Shown here: in pieces, positions 45,456 to 56,500 of the stretch
How the letters are laid out: each line of letters begins with the position of its first letter
Position numbering within the stretch: position 1 is the stretch's first letter
Assembly (NCBI GenBank): GCA_029964075.1
Contig: CM057149.1
Span: 12,968,465 to 13,032,464 of the forward strand
Length of the DNA stretch: 64,000 nt
DNA from: Patiria pectinifera
Lineage: Eukaryota > Echinodermata > Asteroidea > Valvatida > Asterinidae
Reading direction: 5' to 3'
Program-made: the position numbers and the translations under genes
Notes under the pieces: generated by a model
Told to the model about the DNA's origin: nothing
The model's database searches: none
The model's input: the letters and a program-made list of their open reading frames with translations, nothing else

Positions 45456-47631
45456 CAATAATACATATTTTGTATTGGAATTTGTAAATTAGTTTTAATT
45501 TGAAGTCATTCCTGTTCTGGAGGACTGAGTATAACTCTTTGTTTATCCTGAGGGACCCGGACCCCCAGTGTCAGTTGTTAGATGTTAAATGAGGAGAATG
45601 AGGTTTTGCCAGAGGCTGCTCGCAAGACCAACACGATTCTTGAACGCTTCATAATTAGCGACGAGGCAGGATTTTCCATGAACGGCGAGGTTAATACCCA
45701 GAACGTAAGATAATATTGTCCACAATCGACGAAATACACAACCGTTTATTTTTGAAAGGAACTACATTCGCACTTAACTCACTGTTTGTTTAGGAATTTG
45801 AGGTAATGTTCTCATGATTGGCCCTTTTTTTTCATTGAGGAAAACATACAAACTAACATTTACTTCGATATGATAAATAATCGGGCCTTACCTGTCCTTG
45901 CAGCAAATTTTCATTGTCTGATTGGAGGAACTTTTAAATATCTCTGATGGGCACAATCATAAAGCGTTTCATGTACAGTCTTCGCCAAAATGCGAATGCG
46001 CATCGAAGCAGAGATACGCCAAACTTATTAGGCGCGCAGTGGCACATTTATGCATAGACTGGCCTGGGAATGCATCATCAGGGACGGAGGACTATGTGGA
46101 ATGAGTTGATCAAAACGAACAGTCAAATTGTTGTGTGAGCATGAACAATGCGGCTGCCAAGAAGACTACCAAGAAGTTGACGACACAATGTGAAATTTAA
46201 GTTTATTCTAAATTAAATGTTTGTGAAATCAAGGGTTTTGTCATTACTTAACATGTATCAATTCACAAATGAGATCCCACAGAATAAACAAAGATTACTC
46301 ATCCCGAACAGAAATGACTTGCAACGGGCATGACCTGTGTACTGACGCAACTTCAAATACCAAATTTGTATTATTGTCATTTGAAGGTCGTTTGTAATCA
46401 CAATTTTCGTAACTTGTTCGTTGTTGCGGAGCCTAAAGGATCAGTGACAGGAATTCGCGCTACAGACTTGAGTTAGTGATGTTGATTTTGTTTTAATGAC
46501 AGTAAACCAGTGACGATTTTTGTTTTGTACCCAGCTAGGACATGAGAACACTAATGTTACAAAACAAGTCAATGCAATGACATATAAATCGTAACATGGA
46601 CAGAGTGATGTATAGAATCAGTTTTTATTTGGTCAAGTTTATGCTGAATGCATCGACTGTATGTGGATAGCCTTATTGCTCATTCCTGGCCAAAAATAGT
46701 GTGCGATAAAAAGCTGGGATTTACATAAGCACTTGAATACAGGATATACGCGGTCTGACTGTAGCATGAGTATTGCTGCTTTCATGTAACGGGAAATTGT
46801 CATATACATGCGGCGTGGCGAGCTCACACAGAATCGCTTCCATGCATCTTTCTCTCAATTTCAAGAACAGTTTCAGATTATTCAAGCTTTCCAGGAGTAT
46901 AGGGTTCAAGCAATAGTTCAAACAAAATATTGAAAAAAAGTAAGCTGACTTGCGGAGATTATCCGGAATCCACTGAGGCTTTTTTGTTGTTGGTTGACCT
47001 CTTTTTACATTAAGAAACTTAGACAAAACGACAGTTTTGGGTTAAAGACATGTAGGATCATTTGCATGTATCTCAGAAGTAAGCAACCAAATTTTTATTA
47101 TTTTTTATTTAGATTAAAGATCGTAGGGTACTAACCACCCCGTGATGTTATTTTGTCTGGCTTGCTGTCATTGCGAAGAAATCAAGAAACTCCAACGATC
47201 AGTCAATTGCCTTTTTTTTAATACAGAGTACCATGGGCGAAATCGTGTTTCGTGGTCAAAAGGTAGTGCATGGTTTTTCAATGTTTTTGCGAAACAAATT
47301 AGCCGACGTTTCAACTGGTTAGGTTTAACGTTTAAACATTCATCTTTAAAATTGAGAGGTGGTATTATTGGAAACGAACAATGCATGAAAAGCAAATGAG
47401 CCTAAAGCCTTGAGAAAGAAAGGGGCTGGTCATATTGACCAAGAATGGAATCCATAATTAAAATAATCAAAATACATTGTTAATTAGTAATATTAACAAG
47501 CTCTAGCTGTTTTTAGAGTCGGGCTATACATTTCCTATATCTTAACTCACAAAAAAGGGGGAAAAACACAAAGTAAGCAACAGTTGCAGACTATGGCGAT
47601 GAGAGACTGAGTAGCAATCAATGAGACTTAC

Positions 47632-47748
47632 CATTCAGTCGGGCCTTGCTTGGGAGCCAAGATGAGCTGTATGAGTCTGACGCCGTCAGGCTGGAATCAG
47701 GGATGGCCCCACTGGCCATCCCCAGTGGAGAACTCGTACACGAAAGAC
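47632..47748 (-). CDS. Unit A exon 3: start of discoidin domain
   Basis: 117 bases, acceptor catttcag, donor gtaagt. Encodes LSCTSSPLGMASGAIPDSSL, TASDSYSSSWLPSKARLN. C-x(3)-PLGMxSGAIPDSxLTAS is the classic opening of an F5/8 type C domain. Confidence 0.92.
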
Positions 47749-48310
47749 CTGAAATGACACAAAATATATCGGATACAAAGTATCGTTTCTTTCATTCCTA
47801 TTTTGCTTGACAATGAACATTGTTTGGGCAATTTTCTTTTCGGAAACTGGCATGGCATGAAATTTACACTGAAACATTATTTTGAGCAACTTTCTCTAAA
47901 ATGCAAGAAAACCATGAAACAAATAATAATGAAATATTGTAGTTTAAAACGTGTGTAAAGTGCAGTTAGGGGTTTTTCGTTCAATTTACGAACCCACACA
48001 TTTGCTGATTGAATTAATGTTTGAAATATTTACGACGACCCCCAAAAAACAACCAACCTGGCAACTTTTCTTTTCTGCAGCAGTTTTAACATCGAAGTTT
48101 CTACCTTGAATGGCATCACAGATTCGCTCATTATGGAAATGCACATAGCATAAAAAAACCTTGCAAATAGCAACATACTATATGAAAATTGACAAACAAG
48201 TTATGCAGGACACAAAGGTGCATTCTCAATGATTGCATTCAAACGTTCCATTACATTGGTTCTTAGTACGGAAGACGGAAAGTGCCACTCAATGACTGTG
48301 AACATATGTT

Positions 48311-48990
48311 TTTGGTGCATGTGAAAATATTTTCACACGTACAAAAAAAATTCTGTGGCGGCCGCCACATAAAAAAGTGTGAAAATATTTTTTTTGTGTG
48401 CAGCGGCCGTCATTTATTATGTGGCGGCCGCCAGATAATAAGTGGCGGCCGCCACTTAAGTCATCATAATAGGTGGCGGCCGCTGTACAACAAAATATTT
48501 TCACACGTACAAAACAAATATATTCACACTTTTTGATGTGGCGGCCGCCACATAATAAGTGGCGGCCGCCACATAAGTCGTCATAATAGGTGGCGGCCGC
48601 TGTACAACAAAATATTTTCACACGTACAAAAAAAATATATTCACACTTTTTTCTGTGGCGGCCGCCACATAAAAAAGTGTGAAAATATGTTTTTTGTGCA
48701 GCGGCGCCATTTATTATGTGGCGGCTGCCAGATAATAAGTGGCGGCCGCCACATAAGTCGTCATAATAGGTGGCGGCCTCTGTACAACAAAATATTTTCA
48801 CACGTACAAAAAAAATATATTCACACTTTTTTATGTGGCGGTCGCCTCATAAAAAGTATGGCAACATTTTTTTGTACAGCGGCCGCCATTTATTATGTGG
48901 CGGCCGCCAGATAATTAGTGGCGGCCGCCACATAAGTCGTAATAATAAGTGGCGGCCGGTGTACAAAAAAATATTTTCACACGCACCAAA
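48311..48990. mobile_element. Foldback element packed with ggcggccgcc palindromes (NotI-rich), unit A only
   Basis: Terminal inverted repeats of 23 bases with one mismatch (tttggtgcatgtgaaaat.. and its mirror). Between them about sixteen copies of a gtggcggccgccac-type palindrome alternate with A/T-rich spacers (aaatattttcacacgtacaa, tcataatagg) in about 190-bp higher-order units. Twelve exact gcggccgc sites occur in about 600 bases of otherwise AT-rich intron. No coding sequence. Unit B lacks it. Confidence 0.85.
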
Positions 48991-49023
48991 GTTTCACATC
49001 AGCAGTTTCATGTGCTTATTTAC

Positions 49024-49095
49024 CTGATATGCTTGAGCTGCTTGCCTGGTCTTGTGACGTCACATCTTGCACTACAGGATGGGCCGAGCATAATT
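49024..49095 (-). CDS. Unit A exon 2: linker
   Basis: 72 bases, acceptor tattttag, donor gtaaat. Encodes QLCSAHPVVQDVTSQDQASS then SSIS, a Ser/Gln-rich linker with one Cys. Near identical in unit B, which supports it as coding despite the lack of a domain. Confidence 0.8.
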
Positions 49096-49613
49096 CTAAA
49101 ATACAAAGTCGAAATTGGGATACTTTAATTTTCATTCTTTTTAACTGGAATAAACATTGACAGACAAATGATAGGCGCAAAATGCGTCTCGTGTTTTCAG
49201 GCAACGGTTTGGGCATTCTGATAGCGCTGAATCCAGTGGATTCGTTTATTTTGTACGAAAACTATGCGGATACAGTAGTAAAAGTGATGAAGCATCAACT
49301 AGCGAAACTATATATTCAATACAAATAGACTATAAAATGAAAACTAACATGACGACAATGTTTTTAAAATGTACCGTCCCCGTTATTTTCAATTTCCAAC
49401 CCCAAAAACTAGATTTATTGTTACGTGTGCACACGTTTTGTGCTGGGATCGTGATGCTTGTAACTGTAAACCACAGAAATACAAAGTTTCAGCTATAGAA
49501 ATCAGTTGCCTGCTTACAGGTTTCCATGTGTTGGTTTTTGTTCTGTTTACAATAGAAAATAATCTGTAAAATTACAGTTGACAACGAAAAATTCAATTCA
49601 GTTTTACACTTAC

Positions 49614-49680
49614 GTAAGGGCTCAGTAATGGTGATCAGCGTGGCCGCCAACACCAGCAGATTCGATGCAGAGTAAGACAT
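49614..49680 (-). CDS. Unit A exon 1: start codon and signal peptide
   Basis: MSYSASNLLVLAATLITITE then PL and one base; donor gtaagt. A hydrophobic LLVLAATLITIT core after a short polar start is a typical secretory signal. ATG context is aaacaATGT. A TATA-like motif lies about 90 bases upstream. Confidence 0.85.
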
Positions 49681-49770
49681 TGTTTAGGAATACGATGAGA
49701 GAAAGTAATACAAACGTCTTCAGGAGAGATCAGCTGGAGTCGAGTATGAACCGACGGAGGTTGGTAGATC

Positions 49771-49780
49771 GGTTTATATA
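49771..49780 (-). promoter_or_regulatory. TATA-like box, unit A gene
   Basis: Minus strand reads tatataaacc, about 90 bases before the ATG, in a block of roughly 110 bases conserved with unit B (62786-62795). Transcription would start near 49745. Confidence 0.7.
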
Positions 49781-49839
49781 TCATGGTGCTGGGCATGATG
49801 TGTCGGGGTTAAAAGGTGCCGTTAGCTGAGCAGATATAT

Positions 49840-49905
49840 AATCCGTCTGGCTTTCATGGAACAAATCCCCCGAGACGTTGTCTACGTGGGTCCATTTGTG
49901 ATGAT
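49840..49905 (-). promoter_or_regulatory. Conserved upstream block, unit A
   Basis: gagcagatat and cgagacgttgtctacgtggg match gagcagatat and cgagacgttgtccacgtgag at 62842 and 62881 in unit B, while the sequence between them has diverged. The second block carries a cacgtg E-box in unit B and a one-base variant here. Confidence 0.45.
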
Positions 49906-50154
49906 TGGAAGCTGTAATGGGGACTTCCGACTTGGGGTAAACGGGTGTGTAGCATCTTGGGGGGGGGGGGGGGGAAAGGGTGGCATTTACATCGCTCCTC
50001 CCCAACATTTCGCAACGAGTGCCCTTTTTTAACATTCTGCGAACGTCGAACGATTTCTCAGTATTAAAATGCTTTCTAAGGCAGTTCAGTAACTTTAGCA
50101 TTCCATTCATTATTTTGGACCCCATTTTACTAGTATCAACATTAGTCAGTGGCT

Positions 50155-50460
50155 AGCGGTTGGGGTGGGGCGGAGGGACGGGTATTGCAAGCCCCAACCC
50201 CCTCTAGATCCGCTACTGGATTACGAATACATATGTTTCATCTATTATCACTCAGTTGCACAATATTGTCATGACAAGTCAGTCATATGGAAACCTGACT
50301 ATGCGTTTTGTTATTATGATAATGGTTTTTCAAAGTTGAACATAGAAACTGACTTGAGCAATGAACCTGCGACCTTATTTCATTAAAACTGAATAAATAT
50401 GCTACAGAAAAACCTAATAAGGAAAGTTATTAATGTGTTATACAACATTATAATTCATTG
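50155..50460. other. Upstream flank of unit A gene, nothing recognised
   Basis: Ordinary sequence without domain, repeat or clear regulatory motif. Followed by a stretch related to 63225-63340. Confidence 0.35.
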
Positions 50461-50619
50461 ATGCGCGGCAGAACTGGGCGGGACCAATATAGCAAAGTCA
50501 AATGGGTGAACATTGGAAGTCATTTCTTTGTTTCCTTGTGACGCATGTGTTCTGGCACTAGATCAAACGTGCAAATTAAGACGAACCAGCAACTGAAAAG
50601 TTCAAGGATCTTTATGACG

Positions 50620-51045
50620 CGCAAAAGTTAAACATTCATTTCCTAGTGACGCATGTTGTTTTGACACTGGCTCAAAGTTACCCGTATGCACGACGATCCG
50701 GTAACGAACATGCATGTTCAAGACGTTCATCCAAAACAGACTTAACCTCTGACATTGTCTGGGCAAAATATCAAACATCTGGTAGTGACATTGCTGGGTA
50801 GAGTAATGCACCAAATTGCTCACGTAGGGTCGACCTAGGGCGAAGTCGAAAACAAGTCCCGGCTTCAAACATTCATTTCCTTGTGACGGATATGTTTTGA
50901 CACTGGCTTTCTGGTTCATAGTTACCCTCATGTATGACGAGCCTGTAACTAACATCCATGTTCAAGACGTTCATCCAAAACAGACTTAACCTTGACATTT
51001 TCTGGGCAATATATCACAAATATCTGGCAGTGACAATGCAGTAAT
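50620..51045 (+). repeat. Tandem duplication, about 240 bp, two units
   Basis: Each unit contains cattcatttcc, tttgacactggct, ttcaagacgttcatccaaaa, cagacttaacct and a gacattg/gacaatg stretch. The first also matches the far right end of the window. Confidence 0.75.
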
Positions 51046-51059
51046 ATTTGGCTGCAGAG

Positions 51060-52080
51060 CAGTGAGTAGGCCCCAGATCAGTTGCCCCCCTTTATTCAAT
51101 TCAATTCAAACACATTTATGTCCTGTTCATGACAGAAATGGAAAATAATATAAGTATTGAACATGATATAAGGGCGGCTAGAGGTGGCAAAACCTCGAAA
51201 GCATAGCTTGTATCAGGCACGCCATTACACATCACGATTGGTTATACTGCCTATGGGGGGGGGAGTTCATTGGCAAATCAATGCTAAAATGTAGACAGTT
51301 TTTTCCTCCGGACACATTATTGGCCTCCGTAAACTTTCAATGAAGGCGCTGTTTAAATCCGATGATACCCCCGTATCCCAGCTGGCTCAGTCCGAATGTT
51401 GTGCACAAGCGGACATTATTACCGGTATATAGTCACAGAGTAGGGGGGGGGTGGTTACATTATTTATAATATATTTCTATGCAAGACATACAATGTGAGT
51501 CAGAGCTGGGGGTTCCCCCCCCCCCCATCGGCAAGGAATTGGGTAACTTTTACTGTAACGTTTATCAGGGGTCAATGAATATGGTATCAAAAGCAATTCT
51601 GTGGGATGGTCATGGTTGGGATGGCAACCGATTAAAAAAAAATGGTAATCGATTAATTTTGGTCCTTTTTGTAGTCCCCGAGGGGCCAACCTACAATCTT
51701 TTGTGTGCTTGACTCACTGTCTCTCACTTGTGAAATAGACTTGCATAAGTCTCACCTTGGTCCCAAAAACTCTTATGCTGGTCCCAGAGGGCCAGTCTAC
51801 GGTCTTCTTTGTACCTAACACACTGACTGACCCACTGACTGACCCAAATAGTTCAATAGTTCATAGAGACCCCAAAGTCACAATTTGTATACTGTATTGA
51901 CGTACGGTTATTACATTAAACGGAAGCACATAATCAATATTATAAAACAAGACAAGCATTTCAACGTAATGAATCGTAAAAAAAACAAACCAAAAAACAA
52001 TTATAAGAATCCACCTGAGAGTCTGACTATGACAAGGCAAGGAGGCCTCTTAAGTGTGTCCAGTTATTTCTTTTTCTTTT
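51060..52080. other. Junction between units A and B
   Basis: Sequence not shared by eye with the units. It holds a LINE-type attcaattcaattcaaa end near 51095, C/G homopolymers and a short duplicated phrase (ggccaacctacaatctt, ggccagtctacggtctt) at 51686 and 51791. No gene recognised. Confidence 0.4.
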
Positions 52081-52229
52081 TCTTTTGGTAATATGATAAT
52101 CAAGTACTAGGTATATAACAAGTGCAGTTATAAAGTAATTGAAAATCTAATAAATATTACTCCTAGGTAAAAAGACTGGTTTATTCTAACATACGATTAT
52201 GGCAAATATTATACACAAGCTGATTTACC

Positions 52230-52770
52230 CTATCATAGATCGGGTAGGGCGTAGTGTTGGGGACGAAAATGTGGGGAGTTAAATGTAAATGGGGGATATA
52301 GTTGAGGAGACATGCAGTTATAGAAAAGCAATTTCTGTGATGTGTTCTGAGGCAATTTCTGACCACTAAAACCAATTTCAGCAAAAGATCATCTTTTAAA
52401 GTTTTGGGTTTTGAGTAATTGAATCAGCTACATGTATTCTGAGCAATAGAATCATTATTGTAGACTACAATTTTTATTCGGGGAAGAGAAAGTGTGGGGG
52501 ACCAAACAATGTCCCCCGCTTTAAAATGTGGGTGGAGGGGGGGGGGGTCCCCCGTCCCCCGTTGATTTATACGCACATGATGATTATATACCATAGTAAC
52601 TGTCAGTAAATGTTCCCGTTGGTCTGTTAAATTGGCATTTTGTGAGGCAGTCGCATTTGGAAAACGTAGTGAAAAGGTTACCGCAGTACACAGGCGAAGG
52701 CTTTCATGAGCAAACATCGTCTCAGAGGCCGAGTTAAACTCTCTCTTATATATATAGATGGCACAATAAC
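52230..52770. other. Unit B-specific insertion, unidentified
   Basis: About 540 bases absent from unit A. Includes gaacgaaaatgtggggagtt and a G run at 52537-52546. No terminal repeats were resolved. Confidence 0.4.
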
Positions 52771-53551
52771 ATAACAATTATTAAGTTTATCAACCATAGT
52801 ATTTGACAAAGTTTCTTCACCGTCACGTATTCTACCTCGTACGCAACATCGTAGCTTTTCCTGAAATAACCATTAAAGTTGATCGGTGTATCAGAGTATA
52901 AGAGAGTCCACATTTTTCACCCTTACTGCTTATCCTCTGTGCTTTAACTTTTCGTTCCCCGATTTCATTTGAACGTATTTATATCAATGGTCTCATTCTA
53001 CTATGAGTAGCTGACTTTGAAAATGTCCAAAATGGATGCAATATAATTGATTATCGATTCCACTCCTATTCCGTTTTGGGGGGTGTTTTTTGTAGTCTTT
53101 TGGTGTTTTCTTATTAACATTTTGTATATACGTATATATTTTCAAAACAAACAAAGCCATTATGATTGTTGCATGCTTTTTATGCGTATTGTATATGCTG
53201 CACACAAACATACATTGACAACAAGAAAGCTTCTGCCTCCGACTCAAAACTACATCTAGCCAATAAGCACTGTTAACATAGACTGGTGTCATACATTGCG
53301 CAGTCACCAATATACTGTACAATGCCAAGAGAAGCGAGGTACCACTCTCCATATAATGTATTTACAGCATGCACGGGTTATAGGCCGAGGCCAGTCACGT
53401 GACTATAGAAGAAGTCGACCAGCAATTACGAGGGACACTTTGATGGTCCGAAATACCATGAAACAAATATTGTCCCTTCACAAGGAGATGAGTGTGTATG
53501 ATGATGTATGGTCTCCTATCCTTCCTGGTCTGCTGAGCGGTTTAGCTTTCG

Positions 53552-53577
53552 TCACTTGTTGGTTGTTACGGAGTTTC
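53552..53577 (-). CDS. Unit B exon 8: tail and stop
   Basis: After ctgcag adds GNSVTTNK and TGA at 53552-53554. Agrees with unit A. Confidence 0.75.
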
Positions 53578-56500
53578 CTGCAGTAATACAAAATCGAGAA
53601 ACAAAAACTTTGCATCTAAGGTTGTTGAAGAATACTGGAAAAATCAAAACAATTTTCAATAAAAATAAACTTGAGTCCTAAACAGAAACCTTGATCTACA
53701 ATCATGAGGCCGTAGCACAGAAGTCAATAAAATATTCTTTCTGAACGATTTCCAGATGCGCAGACGTAAATGAAATAAACAATCTGGACTTTTTCAAGAA
53801 ACCCATGCAAATATTGATTAAGGCATCAACCGATTATTGCTAGGCCACCAATAACTTGAACACACATTTGTACTATTCGAGCTTTTGTTCATTCGAATGA
53901 ACGCACAATGATAATTTTTACTATCAAATTGGATGGAGTGTTAGTTCTTGCATGACGCAAGAACAAATCCATCTTCCTAATAATAGGAATACGCAGAGTA
54001 TTTTCTATGATGATTTGAATCCTTGACAAGGTGGTGTAGGTTTCGTTACACTGCCCTCATTGTTCGCTTACCATTACTACAGATCACTCCAGCATCGTGA
54101 GAGTGGCTACAACTTGTCTCTTCCCAGCAGTAGGAAGGGCAGTCGGTAATTTTCTTTTCGGAGCCTTCGCACGCTACGCCGTCCATATGGACGGGTCCGC
54201 TACCCTGCCCGAAGTGGGCAGCGGACTTGGCCTCCAGTGCGTCTGAGAAACCGAGCTGTCGGCAGACGATTCCCGCATCGGTGACGTTCCAATTGGAATC
54301 ACAGATGGTGCCCCAGCTGCCGCCACGGTATATCTCCACTCGGCCGCTGGTGTGAGATCCGCCGACCAACCGAACCACATCTGATTATTTAACAATAAAG
54401 ACATTGTCTCAATTAAAACAAAATATTCGAATAAACTACAGAGGGAAGCTGACCAAGTTTGCAGAATTGCTAATGTTGCTAGTATCGTGACATTGGGCGA
54501 TGGCTTCTGGCTATAGCGCCCCTGAACAAAATAAATGACAAAATGGAGAACTGCCAACATAGAGCTGGATAGCTCAGTCGGTAGAGCACAGGAACGGCAA
54601 CCCGGAGGTCGCTTGTTCAAACTCTGCTCCAGTCAATTTCGTTGTTCAATTAAAATAAAATAAAAAAACAATGACGAGTCACAGTCTGCCACCTTCATCG
54701 TGGAGTGGTGTAATGAAGAAAGGACGGATAGGTAACTCACCCTCACAACTCTATTTGTGAAAAGAGTTAATAGCACGCTATACTATACTGAGCAACTCAA
54801 GTAGGCCATTCATTTAAAGAACCTATGGTCCAAGTAATCAGCATTTGGAGGCGCAGGTTCAACTCCTGTAAGAAAGTTCAATTCCTGTACTTTGTCGGGA
54901 ATTGCTATTTTTTGGGGGGTGTAAATGATAACAATTCTTTCAGATGCTCATTAGAGTTTATGGATTTCTTCGCTCAGTTAATTTCTTCACTTTTTTGGGA
55001 AGGGCTTTTGTTTGAAGTATGTATTTCAGGGATGAGTACCGGTATTTAATTGACTTTAATTGTATATCGGCGAACGGCGCCATATCACAAATACGCTGGA
55101 GATAGATGATAATGACACGTGCGTTACTTAGTGTGCAATAAGTTGGAGGTGAATGACATGGAAACTAAAGAGGGCGGAGTATTTCTTACCAGGTCTTGGT
55201 TTGCAAACGACTCCTGCTACAGTTGAGCTGCTGCATTGCTGAGAGCCGGTACAGACAAACGGACAGTCAGCCAGCCGTCGTTCAGTTCCACTACAGGCCA
55301 CTCGATTCATCACGATCGGCCGGTCACTCTCTCGGCTGGACAACCCCGTTTTAGCCTCCAGAGCCTCGATGAAGCCGAGCTGATGACAAACGGTGGTGGC
55401 GTCCTTCATATCCCAACTGCTATCGCAGACTGCACCCCAAGCATCATGGCGGTAGATTTCCACTTGGCCGCTCCATTTGTCATCACCACCCACTAATCGG
55501 ATTATGCCGCTTAAGTCTGTTAAGAGTTCAAACATAAATTAAGACCATTTCAAACGTAAATTTAGATCAGTTCAAACGTAAATTTAGATAACACGTACGC
55601 TGAGCCGATGTTGGAAGAAGAAGACGTAACGTTCAATAATACAACGAGTCTTAATGGCAAGATAAAAATATTTGTGGTACATCAGACCAGTACAATAATG
55701 TAAAAATCGTTTTCAAACTAAAATCTAAAAGGCATAAGATGCTGTTGTGCACATAACTTTAACTTCTTTCCCTATCGCGAGGTGCCGTTTCATGGCTCAA
55801 ATCGCCTAATCACACGTATTCCCCCTTCCAGTGATGGCTGTTGTCTGACAATAATGATCATTCCTTTGTCTTTGTTTACATCCAGGGAACTCAACTCAGA
55901 TCCCCACTCAATTAAGGTCATTATCCAATTTGTGATCCAAACCCATCGTTTCATATATGATTTGTACTGGGCATTGTCAGAATGCAACAGAGCTGGACCA
56001 ACACATGTCATCAATCAGAAAAGAAACGAATATACACACCCAGCAAGTGATATCAGCCGACAATACCATCATCCCAACTCCCAACCCCCCCCCCCCCCAA
56101 CATTCATGATCTTGATACTAACACCGATTTTATGAGAGTCAAAGCAACGGACTCTGTAAAAACAACGGTATTTGATTTAACACCGGTGGTATCTTTGTAG
56201 GACCACCGGTGTTTAATTTACACCGCACTTTTTGTAGTGTAGACCTAAAATAAAATTAAAACAGTCCGATACTAGCATGATCATTCGGCCTGCATCGGAA
56301 TCACTGTTACATCACTGTGAGTTCAAAATAAATATAGATATGACTTGCATTAGTACAACTTCCTCCAGGTTCTATAATCACGGTTCATCCAAACATGAAA
56401 CTCAATTCAGTACTCGCAACTGGTTCTTACAGTGTTGGTATAAGCCTAGACCTGTAAAAATAACTATTAATTTATAAAATGTACACCAAATGACTAGCGG

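Larger units (their letters stand above)
40240..49680 (-). pseudogene. Secreted discoidin (F5/8C)-SRCR-SRCR protein, unit A, frameshifted
   Basis: Exons: 49614-49680, 49024-49095, 47632-47748, 44712-44911, 43230-43371, 41794-42119, 40776-41084 and 40240-40265. All splice sites and phases equal those of unit B. The product would be a signal peptide, a linker, one F5/8 type C (discoidin) domain, two SRCR domains and a nine-residue tail, secreted and probably ligand-binding. Exon 6 is 326 bases against 327 in unit B: one C of cctcc is missing near 41959-41963. The frame breaks after GFIEAL and stops at 41914-41916, inside SRCR1, losing the rest and SRCR2. Everything else is well preserved, so the break is recent, allelic or a sequence error. 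Confidence 0.85.
39140..51060. repeat. Tandem segmental duplication, unit A
   Basis: Aligns head to tail with about 52080-64000. Matching landmarks: 39500-39680 with 52800-52980, the terminal exons, all eight exons of the discoidin-SRCR gene, the TATA region, and acatctggtagtgacattgct near 50776 with the last bases of the window. Spacing between equivalent points is 13.0-13.3 kb. Insertions differ between units. Confidence 0.9.

Noticed and set aside
48289..48801. 170-codon minus-strand frame with repeated CGGRH/FVRVKIF
   Set aside because: Translation of the NotI-rich foldback repeat, not a protein gene.
48350..48960. CRISPR-like array
   Set aside because: Regular repeats are palindromic and spacers are themselves repeated; the host is an animal genome. 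It is a foldback element.
54563..54640. Functional tRNA gene
   Set aside because: Box A and box B are present, but the acceptor stem mispairs and no proper anticodon arm forms. It lies in an insertion with target duplications, so it is a tRNA-like repeat.
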